In this document: positions 33,331 to 42,343 of the stretch, in pieces
Layout: every line of letters begins with the position of its first letter
Position numbering within the stretch: the first letter of the stretch is position 1
Origin: Streptomyces sp. SAI-127
GTDB lineage: Bacteria; Actinomycetota; Actinomycetes; Streptomycetales; Streptomycetaceae
DNA length: 64,000 nt
NCBI RefSeq assembly: GCF_029894425.1
Contig: NZ_JARXYJ010000001.1
Coordinates: forward strand, 7,894,501-7,958,500
Direction: 5' to 3'
Program-made: the position numbers and the translations under genes
Notes under the pieces: model-generated
Database searches by the model: none
Told to the model about the DNA's origin: nothing
The model's input: the letters and a program-made list of their open reading frames with translations, nothing else

Positions 33331-34782
33331 ATGACTGTCGTCCGTGATGTTCCCAAGCAGCTGTTCATCGGCGGTGGCTGGCAGGACGCCGAGTCCGGCC
33401 GGACCCTGTCCGTCGACAACCCGGCCACCGGCGAGGAGCTGTGTCAGGTCGCCGACGCCTCTCCCGCGGACGGCCGGCGTGCCGTCGAGGCGGCGGTCGC
33501 GGCGCAGGCCGCCTGGGCCGCCACTCCGCCCCGGGTGCGCAGCGAGATCCTGCGCCGCGCCTACGACATCATCATCACGCGCACCGAGGACCTCGCGCTG
33601 CTGATGACCCTGGAGATGGGCAAGCCGCTGGCCGAGGCGCGTGCCGAAGTCGCCTACGGCGCGGAGTTCTTCCGCTGGTTCTCCGAGGAGGCCGTCCGTA
33701 TCGACGGCGGGCTGACCACCGCCCCCGACGGCAGGAACCGCCTGCTGGTCACCCGCCAGCCCGTCGGCCCCTGCCTGCTCATCACCCCCTGGAACTTCCC
33801 CCTCGCCATGGGCACCCGCAAGATCGGCCCCGCCCTCGCCGCCGGCTGCACCATCGTCCTCAAACCCGCCCCCCAGACCCCCCTGACCAGCCTCGCCCTC
33901 GCCGCGATCCTGAAGGAAGCCGGTCTGCCCGACGGGGTCCTCAACATCGTCGTCACCACCGACGCCGCCGGCGTCGTCGAACCCCTCCTGCGCGGCGGGA
34001 AGATCCGCAAACTCTCCTTCACCGGCTCCACCCAGGTCGGCCGGATCCTGCTGGCCCAGTGCGCCGACACCGTCATCCGTACGTCGATGGAACTGGGCGG
34101 CAACGCCCCCCTCATCGTCTTCGACGACGCCGACCTCGATGTCGCCGTCGAAGGCACCATGGTCGCCAAGATGCGCAACATGGGCGAGTCCTGCTGCGCC
34201 GCCAACCGCATCTACGTCCACACCTCCGTCGCCGAGGAGTTCGCCACCCGCCTCGCCGCCCGCATGGCCGCCCTGACCGTCGGCGACGGCACCGAGCCCG
34301 GCACCGACGTCGGCCCCCTCATCGACAACGCCGGCCGCAGCAAGGCCCACGACCTGGTGCGGGACGCCGTCAAGCGCGGCGCCACCGTCCTGACCGGCGG
34401 CGAACTCCCCGAGGGGCCGGGCTGCTTCTACCCGCCCACCGTCCTCACCGGCATCGCCCCCGACTCCGCGATCACCGACACCGAGATCTTCGGCCCCGTC
34501 GCCGCGATCCGTACCTTCGAGACCGAGGACGAGGCCGTCACCGCCGCCAACGACACCGAATTCGGCTTGGCCGCCTACCTGTTCACCCAGAACCTCGACC
34601 GCGCCCTGCGCGTCAGCGAACGCCTCGAAAGCGGCATGATCGGCCTGAACACCGGACTGGTCTCCAATCCGGCCGCGCCCTTCGGCGGCGTCAAGCAGTC
34701 CGGTCTGGGCCGCGAAGGCGGACGCGTCGGCATCGACGAGTTCCTGGAGTACAAGTACATAGCCGTCCCCGTCGGAGCCTGA
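33331..34782 (+). CDS. gabD: Aldehyde dehydrogenase, succinate-semialdehyde dehydrogenase type
   Basis: 483 aa, normal family length. General base E254 (MELGGN), catalytic cysteine C288 in MGESCCAANR, NAD(P) loop FTGSTQVGR, N-terminal IGGGWQDAESGRTLSV and LEMGKPLAEARAEV as in SSADH. It would oxidise the semialdehyde from the upstream amine oxidase to a dicarboxylate that enters the TCA cycle. Odd point: a second cysteine directly follows the catalytic one (SCC). AAGGAG nine bases before the ATG. Confidence 0.9.
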   Translation: MTVVRDVPKQLFIGGGWQDAESGRTLSVDNPATGEELCQVADASPADGRRAVEAAVAAQAAWAATPPRVRSEILRRAYDIIITRTEDLALLMTLEMGKPLAEARAEVAYGAEFFRWFSEEAVRIDGGLTTAPDGRNRLLVTRQPVGPCLLITPWNFPLAMGTRKIGPALAAGCTIVLKPAPQTPLTSLALAAILKEAGLPDGVLNIVVTTDAAGVVEPLLRGGKIRKLSFTGSTQVGRILLAQCADTVIRTSMELGGNAPLIVFDDADLDVAVEGTMVAKMRNMGESCCAANRIYVHTSVAEEFATRLAARMAALTVGDGTEPGTDVGPLIDNAGRSKAHDLVRDAVKRGATVLTGGELPEGPGCFYPPTVLTGIAPDSAITDTEIFGPVAAIRTFETEDEAVTAANDTEFGLAAYLFTQNLDRALRVSERLESGMIGLNTGLVSNPAAPFGGVKQSGLGREGGRVGIDEFLEYKYIAVPVGA

Positions 34783-34783
34783 C

Positions 34784-35767
34784 ATGCCCGAGCGACTCGT
34801 CGTCCTCTACCGCGGCAACCGGCCCCCCGCCACCGCACTCATCGAACGCCTCACGGACACCGTCTACGCCACCGAGGAGGAACTGCCCTACCTCCTCCCT
34901 GGCGCCGACGCCCTCCTGGCCTGGGTCACCATCACCCCGGCCATCCGCGAGGCCTGGCCCGACAACCCGGACAAGGCACCCCGCTGGGTTCACGCGGCCT
35001 CCGCGGGCGTGGACTCCTTCCTGTTCCCCGCCCTGGTGGACGATCCGGGCGTTGTCCTGACCAACGCCCGCGGGGTCTACGACCAGCCGACCGCCGAGTA
35101 CGTCCTCGGGCTGATCCTCGCCCTCGCCAAGGACTTCCCCGGCACCTGGGAGCACCAGCGGCGCCGTGAGTGGCGTCCGCGCCCCAGCGACGGCATCACC
35201 GGACGCACCGTGCTGGTCTGGGGGACGGGCCCGATCGGCCGGGCCATCGCCCGGCTGCTGCGCGCCGTCGGGATGCGGGTGTCCGGCGCGGGCCGCAAGG
35301 CCCGCACGGACGACCCCGACTTCGGCACGGTCCACGGTGCGTCGACCCTGCGCTCCGCCCTGACGGAAGCGGACTACGTCGTCCTGGCCGCACCCCTCAC
35401 CCAGGGCACCCGGGGCATGGTCGACGCCCCCGTGCTCGCCGCCATGAAGCCGGGGGCACGGCTGATCAACGTGGGCCGGGGCGGACTCGTCGACGAGGAG
35501 GCGCTCGTCGACCACCTCGCCGCCGGACGGCTCGGCGGCGCAGCCCTGGACGTGTTCGCCCAGGAACCGCTGCCTGCCGAATCACCCCTGTGGGACATGC
35601 CCGGCGTGATGATCTCCCCGCACACGGCGGGCGAGACCACCAGCGAACGGGAGGCGCTCGTCGAGGTGTTCCTCGACAACCTCACCCGGCACATCGAGGG
35701 CCGACCGCTGCGCAACGTGGTGGACAAGCGGCGCGGATACGTGGTCGACGAGACGCACCTCGCCTGA
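34784..35767 (+). CDS. D-2-hydroxyacid dehydrogenase (NAD-binding)
   Basis: 327 aa. Catalytic and cofactor motifs are in order: ARGVYDQPTAEYVLG, NAD motif VWGTGPIG (145-152), NVGRGGLVDEE with the substrate-binding Arg, the Glu in FAQEPLP and the His in SPHTAGET. It starts one base after the gabD stop, so it is translated together with the aldehyde dehydrogenase. It may reduce a 2-keto acid from the amine's carbon chain; the substrate cannot be read from sequence. Confidence 0.88.
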   Translation: MPERLVVLYRGNRPPATALIERLTDTVYATEEELPYLLPGADALLAWVTITPAIREAWPDNPDKAPRWVHAASAGVDSFLFPALVDDPGVVLTNARGVYDQPTAEYVLGLILALAKDFPGTWEHQRRREWRPRPSDGITGRTVLVWGTGPIGRAIARLLRAVGMRVSGAGRKARTDDPDFGTVHGASTLRSALTEADYVVLAAPLTQGTRGMVDAPVLAAMKPGARLINVGRGGLVDEEALVDHLAAGRLGGAALDVFAQEPLPAESPLWDMPGVMISPHTAGETTSEREALVEVFLDNLTRHIEGRPLRNVVDKRRGYVVDETHLA

Positions 35768-35824
35768 GGTCGGCACCGTCGGCAGCAAATTACAGGCACT
35801 CAACACATCGCGCCCGCACACGTC

Positions 35825-35882
35825 TTGACTCCTCTTTTCAGCCACCCCAATACTCGTCGGCAACGTTCACGTGAACGTTCAC
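35825..35882 (+). promoter_or_regulatory. Promoter plus palindromic operator of a sugar importer
   Basis: -35 TTGACT (35825-35830), 18-bp spacer, -10 AATACT (35849-35854), predicted start near 35861. A perfect 16-bp palindrome ACGTTCACGTGAACGT (35863-35878) and an overlapping 12-bp one GTGAACGTTCAC (35871-35882) follow at once, giving three GTTCAC half-sites. A repressor bound there would block elongation. The shape is that of LacI-family operators. No regulator gene is adjacent. Confidence 0.65.
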
Positions 35883-35933
35883 GGGAGCTTGACATCGTTG
35901 TCCACCCCTGCCCCGGAAAGCGAGTGCGCGCCC

Positions 35934-37235
35934 ATGCCACACCGAACGATGTCCCGCAGGCGCCTGCTCGGTGCCTCTCTCGGCGGGGCGGGTGCCGCTC
36001 TGCTGGGCCTGTCGGGGTGCGGAAGCGCGAGCGGCTCGATCTCCGCGGGCACCGACCACCTGACGATCTGGTACTGGAACGGCTCGCTGAGCGACAAGCT
36101 GCTCGCCACCTCCGCACGTGGCGTGCCGGGAGCGAGCGGGCTGAAGGTCAAGGGCGCCTCGATCGCGGGCGATTACCGGGGCAAGCTGCGGACCGTCATG
36201 GCGGCCCGCGCCTATGTGCCGGACCTGGCCTGTCTCAACTCCCCGATCGGGGACTACTTCCCGGACGAGAACGAGTTCGTCGACCTGAAGGACCTGGGCG
36301 CGGACGCCGTCGAGGACGAGTACCTCGGCTGGAAGTGGAAGAGCTGCGTCAGCCCAGCCGGCCGGATGATCGGCTTCCCGCTGGACGCCGGTCCCACCGC
36401 GCTCTTCTACCGCCGTGACCTGTTCGAGCAGGCCGGTCTGCCCACCGAACCGGAGGAGGTCGCCGAGGCCGCCTCGACCTGGGAGAAGTACCTCCAGGTA
36501 GGCAAGACCCTCAAGGCGAAGGCGCCGAACCACCCGTACCTGGTCTCGCAGATCGCCTATGTGTTCCGGATGGCGCTCTACCAGAGCCCCAAGCAGTTCG
36601 TCGACGCCGACAACCGCTTCATCGGCGACCAGGAACACGTGAAGCGCGCCTGGGACCTGGCCGTGGAGACCTACCGGCAGGGGCTGAGCGCCCGGACCCT
36701 GGACGGCACGCCCGACTTCAACTCGGCGCTCAGCGGCGGCCGTATCGGCACGATCAACAACGCGGTCTGGTACATCGGCGGCCTCAAGGACACCGCGCCC
36801 AGGACGTCGGGGAAGTGGCGGCTGACCACCATGCCGGACGGCCCGGCGAACTACGGCGGGTCCTACGTCGGCATCACCCGCTACTGCCGTGATCCGGAAG
36901 GGGCGTTCGCCTTCCTGAAGTGGATGCTCGGGCCTGCGAACCAGCTGAAGAGCTATCAGGAGATGTCGCTGTTCCCCACCACCCCGGCCGTCTACTCCCG
37001 GCCGGCGATGCGCGAACCGGACCCGTTCTTCGGCGGGCAGATCCCCGTCGACGTCTTCGGACCGGCGGCGAAGCAGGCCCCGGTGATCTTCTTCAGCGCC
37101 TACGAGAACACCGCGAACACCCCGGTCTACCAGGAGCTGACGAACGTGGAGACGCTCGGCAAGAATCCCGACAAGGCCTGGCGCGACGCCATGAACGCCG
37201 CCGAACGGGCGCTCGCCCAGCGGGGGGTGAGCTGA
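35934..37235 (+). CDS. Sugar ABC transporter substrate-binding lipoprotein
   Basis: 433 aa. Signal MSRRRLLGASLGGAG with twin arginines and lipobox ending at C29 (LGLSGC). Family 1 solute-binding pattern: LTIWYWNGSLSDKL, GFPLDAGPTALFYRRDLFEQ, AFAFLKWMLGPANQLK. It captures a sugar or oligosaccharide for the two permeases downstream; no ATPase is encoded here, so it probably shares the general MsiK-type ATPase, as is usual in Streptomyces. An ATG at 35949 is an alternative start. Ligand unknown. Confidence 0.88.
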   Translation: MPHRTMSRRRLLGASLGGAGAALLGLSGCGSASGSISAGTDHLTIWYWNGSLSDKLLATSARGVPGASGLKVKGASIAGDYRGKLRTVMAARAYVPDLACLNSPIGDYFPDENEFVDLKDLGADAVEDEYLGWKWKSCVSPAGRMIGFPLDAGPTALFYRRDLFEQAGLPTEPEEVAEAASTWEKYLQVGKTLKAKAPNHPYLVSQIAYVFRMALYQSPKQFVDADNRFIGDQEHVKRAWDLAVETYRQGLSARTLDGTPDFNSALSGGRIGTINNAVWYIGGLKDTAPRTSGKWRLTTMPDGPANYGGSYVGITRYCRDPEGAFAFLKWMLGPANQLKSYQEMSLFPTTPAVYSRPAMREPDPFFGGQIPVDVFGPAAKQAPVIFFSAYENTANTPVYQELTNVETLGKNPDKAWRDAMNAAERALAQRGVS

Positions 37236-37236
37236 C

Positions 37237-38238
37237 ATGGCCACCCTGGCACAGGCACCCGCGTCCGACAGCACCGAGGAGCCGGCCCGTACGGAGGCTC
37301 CGCGGGGCAGGTGGCGGCGCCATCTTCCGCCGTACGTCGCCATCTCGCCGTACTACATCCTCTTCGCCGTCTTCGGCGCCTTCCCGGTGTTCTTCTCCTT
37401 CTACCTGTCCTTCCACGACTGGGACGGCATCGGGAGCATGAAGTTCGTCGGGCTCAGGCAGTACTACTGGCTGCTGCACGACTCGGTGTTCTGGCACTCG
37501 ATCGTCAACACCTTCGAGATCTGGTTCATGTCCACGGTGCCGATGCTGTTCCTGGCGCTGGTGCTGGCGTTCCTGCTGCACTCGCAGGTGCGGTACTCGG
37601 CCGCCTGGCGGGTGGCGTACTTCATTCCGAACGTCACCTCCATGGTCGCCATGACCATCGTGTTCGGGTCGGTCTTCGCGCAGGCGGGGCTCGCCAACTC
37701 GCTGCTCAAGGCGGTCGGCGTGGACGGCATCGGCTGGCTGACCTCCTCCCTCGGGATCAAGTCGGCGATCTCCCTCATGGTCATCTGGCGGTGGGTCGGC
37801 TACAACGCCCTGATCTTCCTGGCCGGTCTCCAGGCCATCCCGAACGAGCTCTTCGAGGCTGCCAGGGTCGACGGGGCGAGCAGCCGCCAAGTGCTGTTCC
37901 GGGTCGTCGTGCCGCAGCTCAGGCCGGTGATCCTGTTCGCCATCATCACGTCCACCATCGGCGGCCTCCAGATCTTCACCGAGTCGCAGGTGCTGTTCTA
38001 CTCGGACGACCCGGGCACCGCGGGCGGTCCCGGCCAGGAAGGCATGACGATCGTGCTCTATCTGTGGCAGAAGTCCTTCAACGACCTCCAGTTCGGCTAC
38101 GGCGCCGCGATGGGCTGGATCCTCTTCGCGCTGATCGCGGTCTTCGCCGTCATCAACTGGCGGCTGGTGTCCGGGGGCGACCGCGACGACCGCCGCGGCA
38201 TCCCGCTGCTGCGCAAGGGAGGCCGCAATGGCCGCTGA
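37237..38238 (+). CDS. Sugar ABC transporter permease, MalF-like
   Basis: 333 aa with a 30-residue charged N-terminus and six membrane helices (from VAISPYYILFAVFGAFPVFF). EAA loop FEAARVDGASSRQVLFRVVV near residue 207. Starts one base after the binding-protein stop and overlaps the next permease by 11 bases. Confidence 0.91.
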   Translation: MATLAQAPASDSTEEPARTEAPRGRWRRHLPPYVAISPYYILFAVFGAFPVFFSFYLSFHDWDGIGSMKFVGLRQYYWLLHDSVFWHSIVNTFEIWFMSTVPMLFLALVLAFLLHSQVRYSAAWRVAYFIPNVTSMVAMTIVFGSVFAQAGLANSLLKAVGVDGIGWLTSSLGIKSAISLMVIWRWVGYNALIFLAGLQAIPNELFEAARVDGASSRQVLFRVVVPQLRPVILFAIITSTIGGLQIFTESQVLFYSDDPGTAGGPGQEGMTIVLYLWQKSFNDLQFGYGAAMGWILFALIAVFAVINWRLVSGGDRDDRRGIPLLRKGGRNGR

Positions 38239-39097
38239 GCACACGAACTCCCACGCGGGTCTCGCGATCGGCGCCGGCAGCAAGCGGACCCGGGTCCTGG
38301 TACGGGCTGCCCTGCTTCTGGGGGTGCTGGTCTCCCTCTTCCCGTTCTACTGGCTGGTGGTGATGGCCTCCGTCACCACCCAGGACATCCTGGCCTACCC
38401 GCCCCGGCTGGTACCGGGCACCCAACTCCTGCACAACATGCGGGAGGTGATCGACCGGATCGATTTCTTCACCTCTCTCTTCAACACGGTCGTGGTGGCC
38501 ACGGTCGGCACGCTGCTGGTGCTGTTCTTCGACTCCCTGGCGGCCTTCGCCTTCGCCAAGTACGAGTTCCCGGGCAAGAGGATTCTCTTCGGCGTCCTGA
38601 TGGCGACGTACATGATCCCGTCGCAGCTGGCGCTCGTGCCGCAGTTCGTCACCATGGCCGAGTTCGGCTGGGCGGGCACGCTGAAGGCGCTGATCATCCC
38701 GGGGGCGGCCAACGCGTTCGGCATCTTCTGGATGCGTCAGTACGCCCAGAACTCGCTGCCGGACGAACTCCTCGACGCCGGCCGGATCGACGGCGCCGGC
38801 TTCTTCCGGCTCTACGCGCAGGTCGCGCTTCCGCTGTTCCGGCCCGCGCTCGCCTTCCTCGGCATCTTCACCTTCATCAGCCTCTGGAACGACTACATCT
38901 GGCCCCTGGTGGTGATGGTCAACCCCGACAAGGTGACCCTCCAGGTCGCCCTCGCCAACCTCAACATCGCCTACAACACCGACTACGCGGTGGTGATGGC
39001 CGGCGCGCTGATGAGCGTCCTGCCGCTGATCGTCGTCTTCCTGATCGGCGCGCGGCACTTTCTGCGGGACCTGGCGGCGGGGGCCACGAAGATGTGA
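38228..39097 (+). CDS. Sugar ABC transporter permease, MalG-like
   Basis: 289 aa, six membrane helices. EAA loop LLDAGRIDGAGFFRLYAQVA near residue 181, typical of the second carbohydrate permease (WNDYIWPLVVM follows). AAGGGAGG upstream lies within the preceding gene. No hydrolase follows, so the sugar handled by this three-gene importer remains open. Confidence 0.91.
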   Translation: MAAEHTNSHAGLAIGAGSKRTRVLVRAALLLGVLVSLFPFYWLVVMASVTTQDILAYPPRLVPGTQLLHNMREVIDRIDFFTSLFNTVVVATVGTLLVLFFDSLAAFAFAKYEFPGKRILFGVLMATYMIPSQLALVPQFVTMAEFGWAGTLKALIIPGAANAFGIFWMRQYAQNSLPDELLDAGRIDGAGFFRLYAQVALPLFRPALAFLGIFTFISLWNDYIWPLVVMVNPDKVTLQVALANLNIAYNTDYAVVMAGALMSVLPLIVVFLIGARHFLRDLAAGATKM

Positions 39098-39116
39098 AAT
39101 GCGTAGGGTCCCGGGG

Positions 39117-39521
39117 ATGGGGAAGAGCGAGGGCGTTCCGGAGAAGGTGGCCTGGGTTCTGGTGCGGGACGGGCGGGTGCTGGTGACCCGCTGCCGCGGT
39201 CTGGATGTCTTCTACTTCCCGGGCGGGAAGCGGGAGCCGGGCGAGTCCGATGCCGAGACCTTGGCGCGCGAGATCGACGAAGAACTCCGGTCCCGGGTCG
39301 ACACGGCCACGATGGTGCACGTCGGCACCTTCGAGACGTTGAGGGACGACGGACGCACCGAGTTCCGGATGATCTGTTACACCGCCGAGTACACGGGTCC
39401 GCTGATCGCCTCGAGCGAGATCGAGGAGTCGGACTGGTTCGGCTACGGCGATCGTGAGCGGGTCTCGGCCGTGGACCGGATGGTGTTCGAGGCGCTGCAC
39501 GCCTCCGGCCGACTGCCCTGA
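39117..39521 (+). CDS. Nudix hydrolase
   Basis: 134 aa. Nudix box GKREPGESDAETLAREIDEE near residues 36-55 with the catalytic REIDEE core; the final Gly of the box is replaced (ELRS), which is tolerated in some members. It hydrolyses a nucleoside diphosphate derivative, likely housecleaning. The ATG at 39117 is preferred because TAGGGT (39104-39109) would start a leaderless transcript there; an ATG at 39099 precedes that -10. Confidence 0.85.
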   Translation: MGKSEGVPEKVAWVLVRDGRVLVTRCRGLDVFYFPGGKREPGESDAETLAREIDEELRSRVDTATMVHVGTFETLRDDGRTEFRMICYTAEYTGPLIASSEIEESDWFGYGDRERVSAVDRMVFEALHASGRLP

Positions 39522-39581
39522 GGGACAGGCCGGCGTTCGGTACCATGCGGGGAGAGTCTCCGGTTCGCGAGGAGTATCTGG

Positions 39582-40148
39582 ATGACGCAGGTCAGACCCA
39601 TGCGCGCGGACGCTCGGCGCAACTACGAGCGGTTGCTGAAGGTGGCGGCTGAGGCCTTCGCCGAGCATGGGGAGGGCGCGTCACTGGACGACATCGCCAA
39701 GCGGGCCGGGGTGGGGTCCGGGACGCTGTACCGCCATTTTCCGACCCGGCAGGCCCTGCTGGAGGCGGCGTACCTGGACCGCGTCGAGGGATTCGCGCGC
39801 CGGGCCGACGAACTCGCGGAGACGCTGCCGCCGGGGGAGGCGCTGGCGGAGTGGCTCTACGAGCTGTGCGTCGGAACGATCCAGGTGCGGGGGCTGAAGA
39901 CGCTGCTGGGGTCGGCGGTGGCGGACAGGAGCAAGGCGATGCTCACGGTGTGCGGGACGCATGTGCGGGGCGCGGCGACGCGGCTCGTGGAGGCGGCGCG
40001 GGCGGAGGGGACGCTGCGGGCAGATGTCGAGCCGATCGAGTTGCTTCGGCTGGCGCACGGGGTCGTCGGCGCGGCGGAGTTGGCGGACGGCGGGGGCGAG
40101 TCCATCCGGCGGTACCTGTCACTGCTCACGGAGGGGCTGCGGGCGTAG
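39582..40148 (+). CDS. TetR-family transcriptional regulator
   Basis: 188 aa. HTH at about 12-58: NYERLLKVAAEAFAEHGEGA, then DDIAKRAGVGSGTLYRHFPT with the classical YRHF end. C-terminal ligand domain in the pattern of SbtR/KstR2-type TetR proteins. Convergent with the methyltransferase gene 11 bases away. Target unknown; often such regulators control an adjacent oxidoreductase, but none is next to it here. Confidence 0.9.
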   Translation: MTQVRPMRADARRNYERLLKVAAEAFAEHGEGASLDDIAKRAGVGSGTLYRHFPTRQALLEAAYLDRVEGFARRADELAETLPPGEALAEWLYELCVGTIQVRGLKTLLGSAVADRSKAMLTVCGTHVRGAATRLVEAARAEGTLRADVEPIELLRLAHGVVGAAELADGGGESIRRYLSLLTEGLRA

Positions 40149-40159
40149 TCGGTCGCGGG

Positions 40160-40921
40160 TCAGCCTGCCAGCCGGGCTTTCCAGATCTCCTCGCTGGGCC
40201 ATTGCCGGGCCCAGTCGGCGGAAACCTCTTCGTAGTCCCGCGCAGACCGGGGTGCCTGAATCTCGATCAGATCTTCGACGACGAAGCCGCAGGATCGAAG
40301 CAGACGGAGCATCTCACCGTGCGGCAGGATGAACTCCACGTGGGTTTCCCGGTGCAGCCGCGTCAGGCCGAACTGCCCGCGGGACAGCGTGGTGGACACC
40401 GGTCCCTCGGACGGCACGCACAGCGCGAACAGGGGTGAGTAGCGCATGAATACCAGCCGCCCGCCGGGCACGAGGATCCGGGCCGCCTCCGGGATCCACT
40501 GGTAGGGGTCGCACCACAACGAGGCGCCGAATTCGCTGATCGCCAAGTCGAAGGTGTCGTCCTCGTAGGGCACTCTCTCGGCATTGCCCAGGACAAGGGG
40601 GAAGTCGATGCCGAACTCCGCCTGCATCGCGCGAGCGGTGGTGAGCTGCTTCTCCGAGAGGTCGATCCCGACCGGGTGGGCGCCCGCTCTGGCGAGCCAG
40701 GCGGAAACGTAGGCGGTACCGCAGCCCAGCTCGATGGCGCGCATCCCGGCGATGCCGTCGGTAAGCACGCGGACCTGCGACTCGGGCGTGGCCCACAGTC
40801 CCCAGGACGGTTCCGCCTGCGCCCAGTGATCACGGGCGAGCGGCCCGTGCCACGCGGCCGCCTCCTCATCCCAGAAGCGTCGGTTCTGCTCCAGATGGTC
40901 CGCAGGGCCGTCATGAGTCAT
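40160..40921 (-). CDS. SAM-dependent methyltransferase
   Basis: 253 aa, class I fold. Motif I AIELGCGTAYVSAWLA (about 71-86), acidic end of strand 2 in PVGIDLSEKQL, motif II EDDTFDLAISEFGASLW, motif III LVPGGRLVFM. The N-terminus (RFWDEEAAAWHGPLARDHWA) recalls ubiquinone/menaquinone-type and small-molecule methyltransferases. Substrate unknown. Start at 40921 is the first Met compatible with the fold; the frame extends upstream without homology. Confidence 0.87.
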   Translation of the reverse strand: MTHDGPADHLEQNRRFWDEEAAAWHGPLARDHWAQAEPSWGLWATPESQVRVLTDGIAGMRAIELGCGTAYVSAWLARAGAHPVGIDLSEKQLTTARAMQAEFGIDFPLVLGNAERVPYEDDTFDLAISEFGASLWCDPYQWIPEAARILVPGGRLVFMRYSPLFALCVPSEGPVSTTLSRGQFGLTRLHRETHVEFILPHGEMLRLLRSCGFVVEDLIEIQAPRSARDYEEVSADWARQWPSEEIWKARLAG

Positions 40922-41034
40922 GAAGGCATTCGATCGAAGATGCCGGTGCTGCGGCAACGGAATTACACAGTCGGCGGGGGCCGACTCGCGCAGGCCCCCA
41001 CCACTGACCGCCCGGCCATGGACCGCACCGCGCA

Positions 41035-42279
41035 CTAGAGCGCCTGTGCCGCCGGCTTCACCATCCCCCGTACCGTGCGGGACTTCACGAAGTCGCCGAT
41101 CGCCGTCATCTCCCACTCGCCGGAGAACTGCTTGATCAGCTTGGCCATCATCACGCCCGTCTGCGCCTCGGCGTTCGTGAGGTCGAAGCGGACCAGTTCC
41201 TCTCCGCTCGCGGCGTCGATGAGGCGGCAGTACGCCTTGGCGACCTCCGTGAACTTCTGGCCGGAGAAGGAGTTGACCGTGAAGACGAGTCCGGTGACCT
41301 CCTGGGGGAGTCGGCCGAGGTCGACGACGATCACCTCGTCGTCACCGCCGCCCTCACCCGTGAGGTTGTCACCGGAGTGCTTGATCGCGCCGCCGACGAT
41401 GGACAGCTTGCCGAAGTAGCAGCTGTCGATGTGGTTGCGCTGCGGCCCGTAGGCGATGACGGACGCGTCGAGGTCGATGTCCTTGCCCCGGTAGGCAGGC
41501 TCCCAGCCGAGACCCATCTTGACCTGGGAGAGAAGCGGCTGCCCGCCCTTGACCAGGGACACCGTCTGGTTCTTCTGGAGGCTGACCCGGCCCTTGTCGA
41601 GGTTGATCTTCCCGGCGCCGGGAGCGGGTGGGGCCGGGGGAGCGGCGGGCGCCGGCGCGGCGAGCCGCGGGTCCATGGCCGGGGCCGGCGGGGCGACCGG
41701 GGTCTGCACGGTCGGCGCGGGCGGCGGAGTCACCGGCTGCGGCGGGGCGACGGGGGCCGCGGCGGGTGTCGGGGCGGGTTCCTCCACCGTCACGCCGAAG
41801 TCCGTCGCGATCCCGGCCAGCCCGTTGGCGTACCCCTGGCCCACCGCCCGGGCCTTCCAGGCGCCGTTGCGCAGGTAGACCTCCACGATCACCAGCGCCG
41901 TCTCGCTGCCGAGCTGCGGCGGCGTGAAGGTGGCCAGCACGCTGTTGTCGTCCGCGTTGCGGATCGTGGCCGTCGGTTCGATGCCCTGGAAGGTCTGGCC
42001 CGCGGCGTCCGGGCTGGCGGTGACGACGATCTTCTCGATGCCGGGCGGTACGGCCGACGTGTCGACGGTGATCGCGTCGGGGGCCGTACCGCCGCCCGAG
42101 CGGTACGTCACCCCCGGGCCGGAGGGCTGGTTGTAGAAGATGAAGTCGTCGTCGGAGCGCACCTTGCCGTCGGCGGTGAGCAGCAGGCCCGATACGTCGA
42201 GCCGCACGGGCGCGGCGACGTCCACCGTCACGCGGGCGGCGGACAGGGGGATGTTCGAGCCGGGGGTCATAGCTGTCAT
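41035..42279 (-). CDS. Tandem TerD-domain protein (tellurium resistance / stress family)
   Basis: 414 aa. Two TerD domains, about 5-190 and 230-410, joined by a 55-residue Pro/Ala-rich linker. The second domain is canonical: INLDKGRVSLQKNQTVSLVK, GDDEVIVVDLGRLPQEVTGL and GQKFTEVAKAYCRLIDAASG. The first is more divergent (DDDFIFYNQPSGPGVTYRSG). TerD domains bind calcium and act in envelope stress and tellurite resistance. Single gene, not in a ter cluster. Start at 42279 is preferred to 42270 because an ACGGGGC site precedes it. Confidence 0.87.
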   Translation of the reverse strand: MTAMTPGSNIPLSAARVTVDVAAPVRLDVSGLLLTADGKVRSDDDFIFYNQPSGPGVTYRSGGGTAPDAITVDTSAVPPGIEKIVVTASPDAAGQTFQGIEPTATIRNADDNSVLATFTPPQLGSETALVIVEVYLRNGAWKARAVGQGYANGLAGIATDFGVTVEEPAPTPAAAPVAPPQPVTPPPAPTVQTPVAPPAPAMDPRLAAPAPAAPPAPPAPGAGKINLDKGRVSLQKNQTVSLVKGGQPLLSQVKMGLGWEPAYRGKDIDLDASVIAYGPQRNHIDSCYFGKLSIVGGAIKHSGDNLTGEGGGDDEVIVVDLGRLPQEVTGLVFTVNSFSGQKFTEVAKAYCRLIDAASGEELVRFDLTNAEAQTGVMMAKLIKQFSGEWEMTAIGDFVKSRTVRGMVKPAAQAL

Positions 42280-42343
42280 GCCCCGTGAACGATCGGGCCC
42301 ACTTTGCCGTTCCCTTACCCGAGGGCCAAATGGCCGAGCGGGG

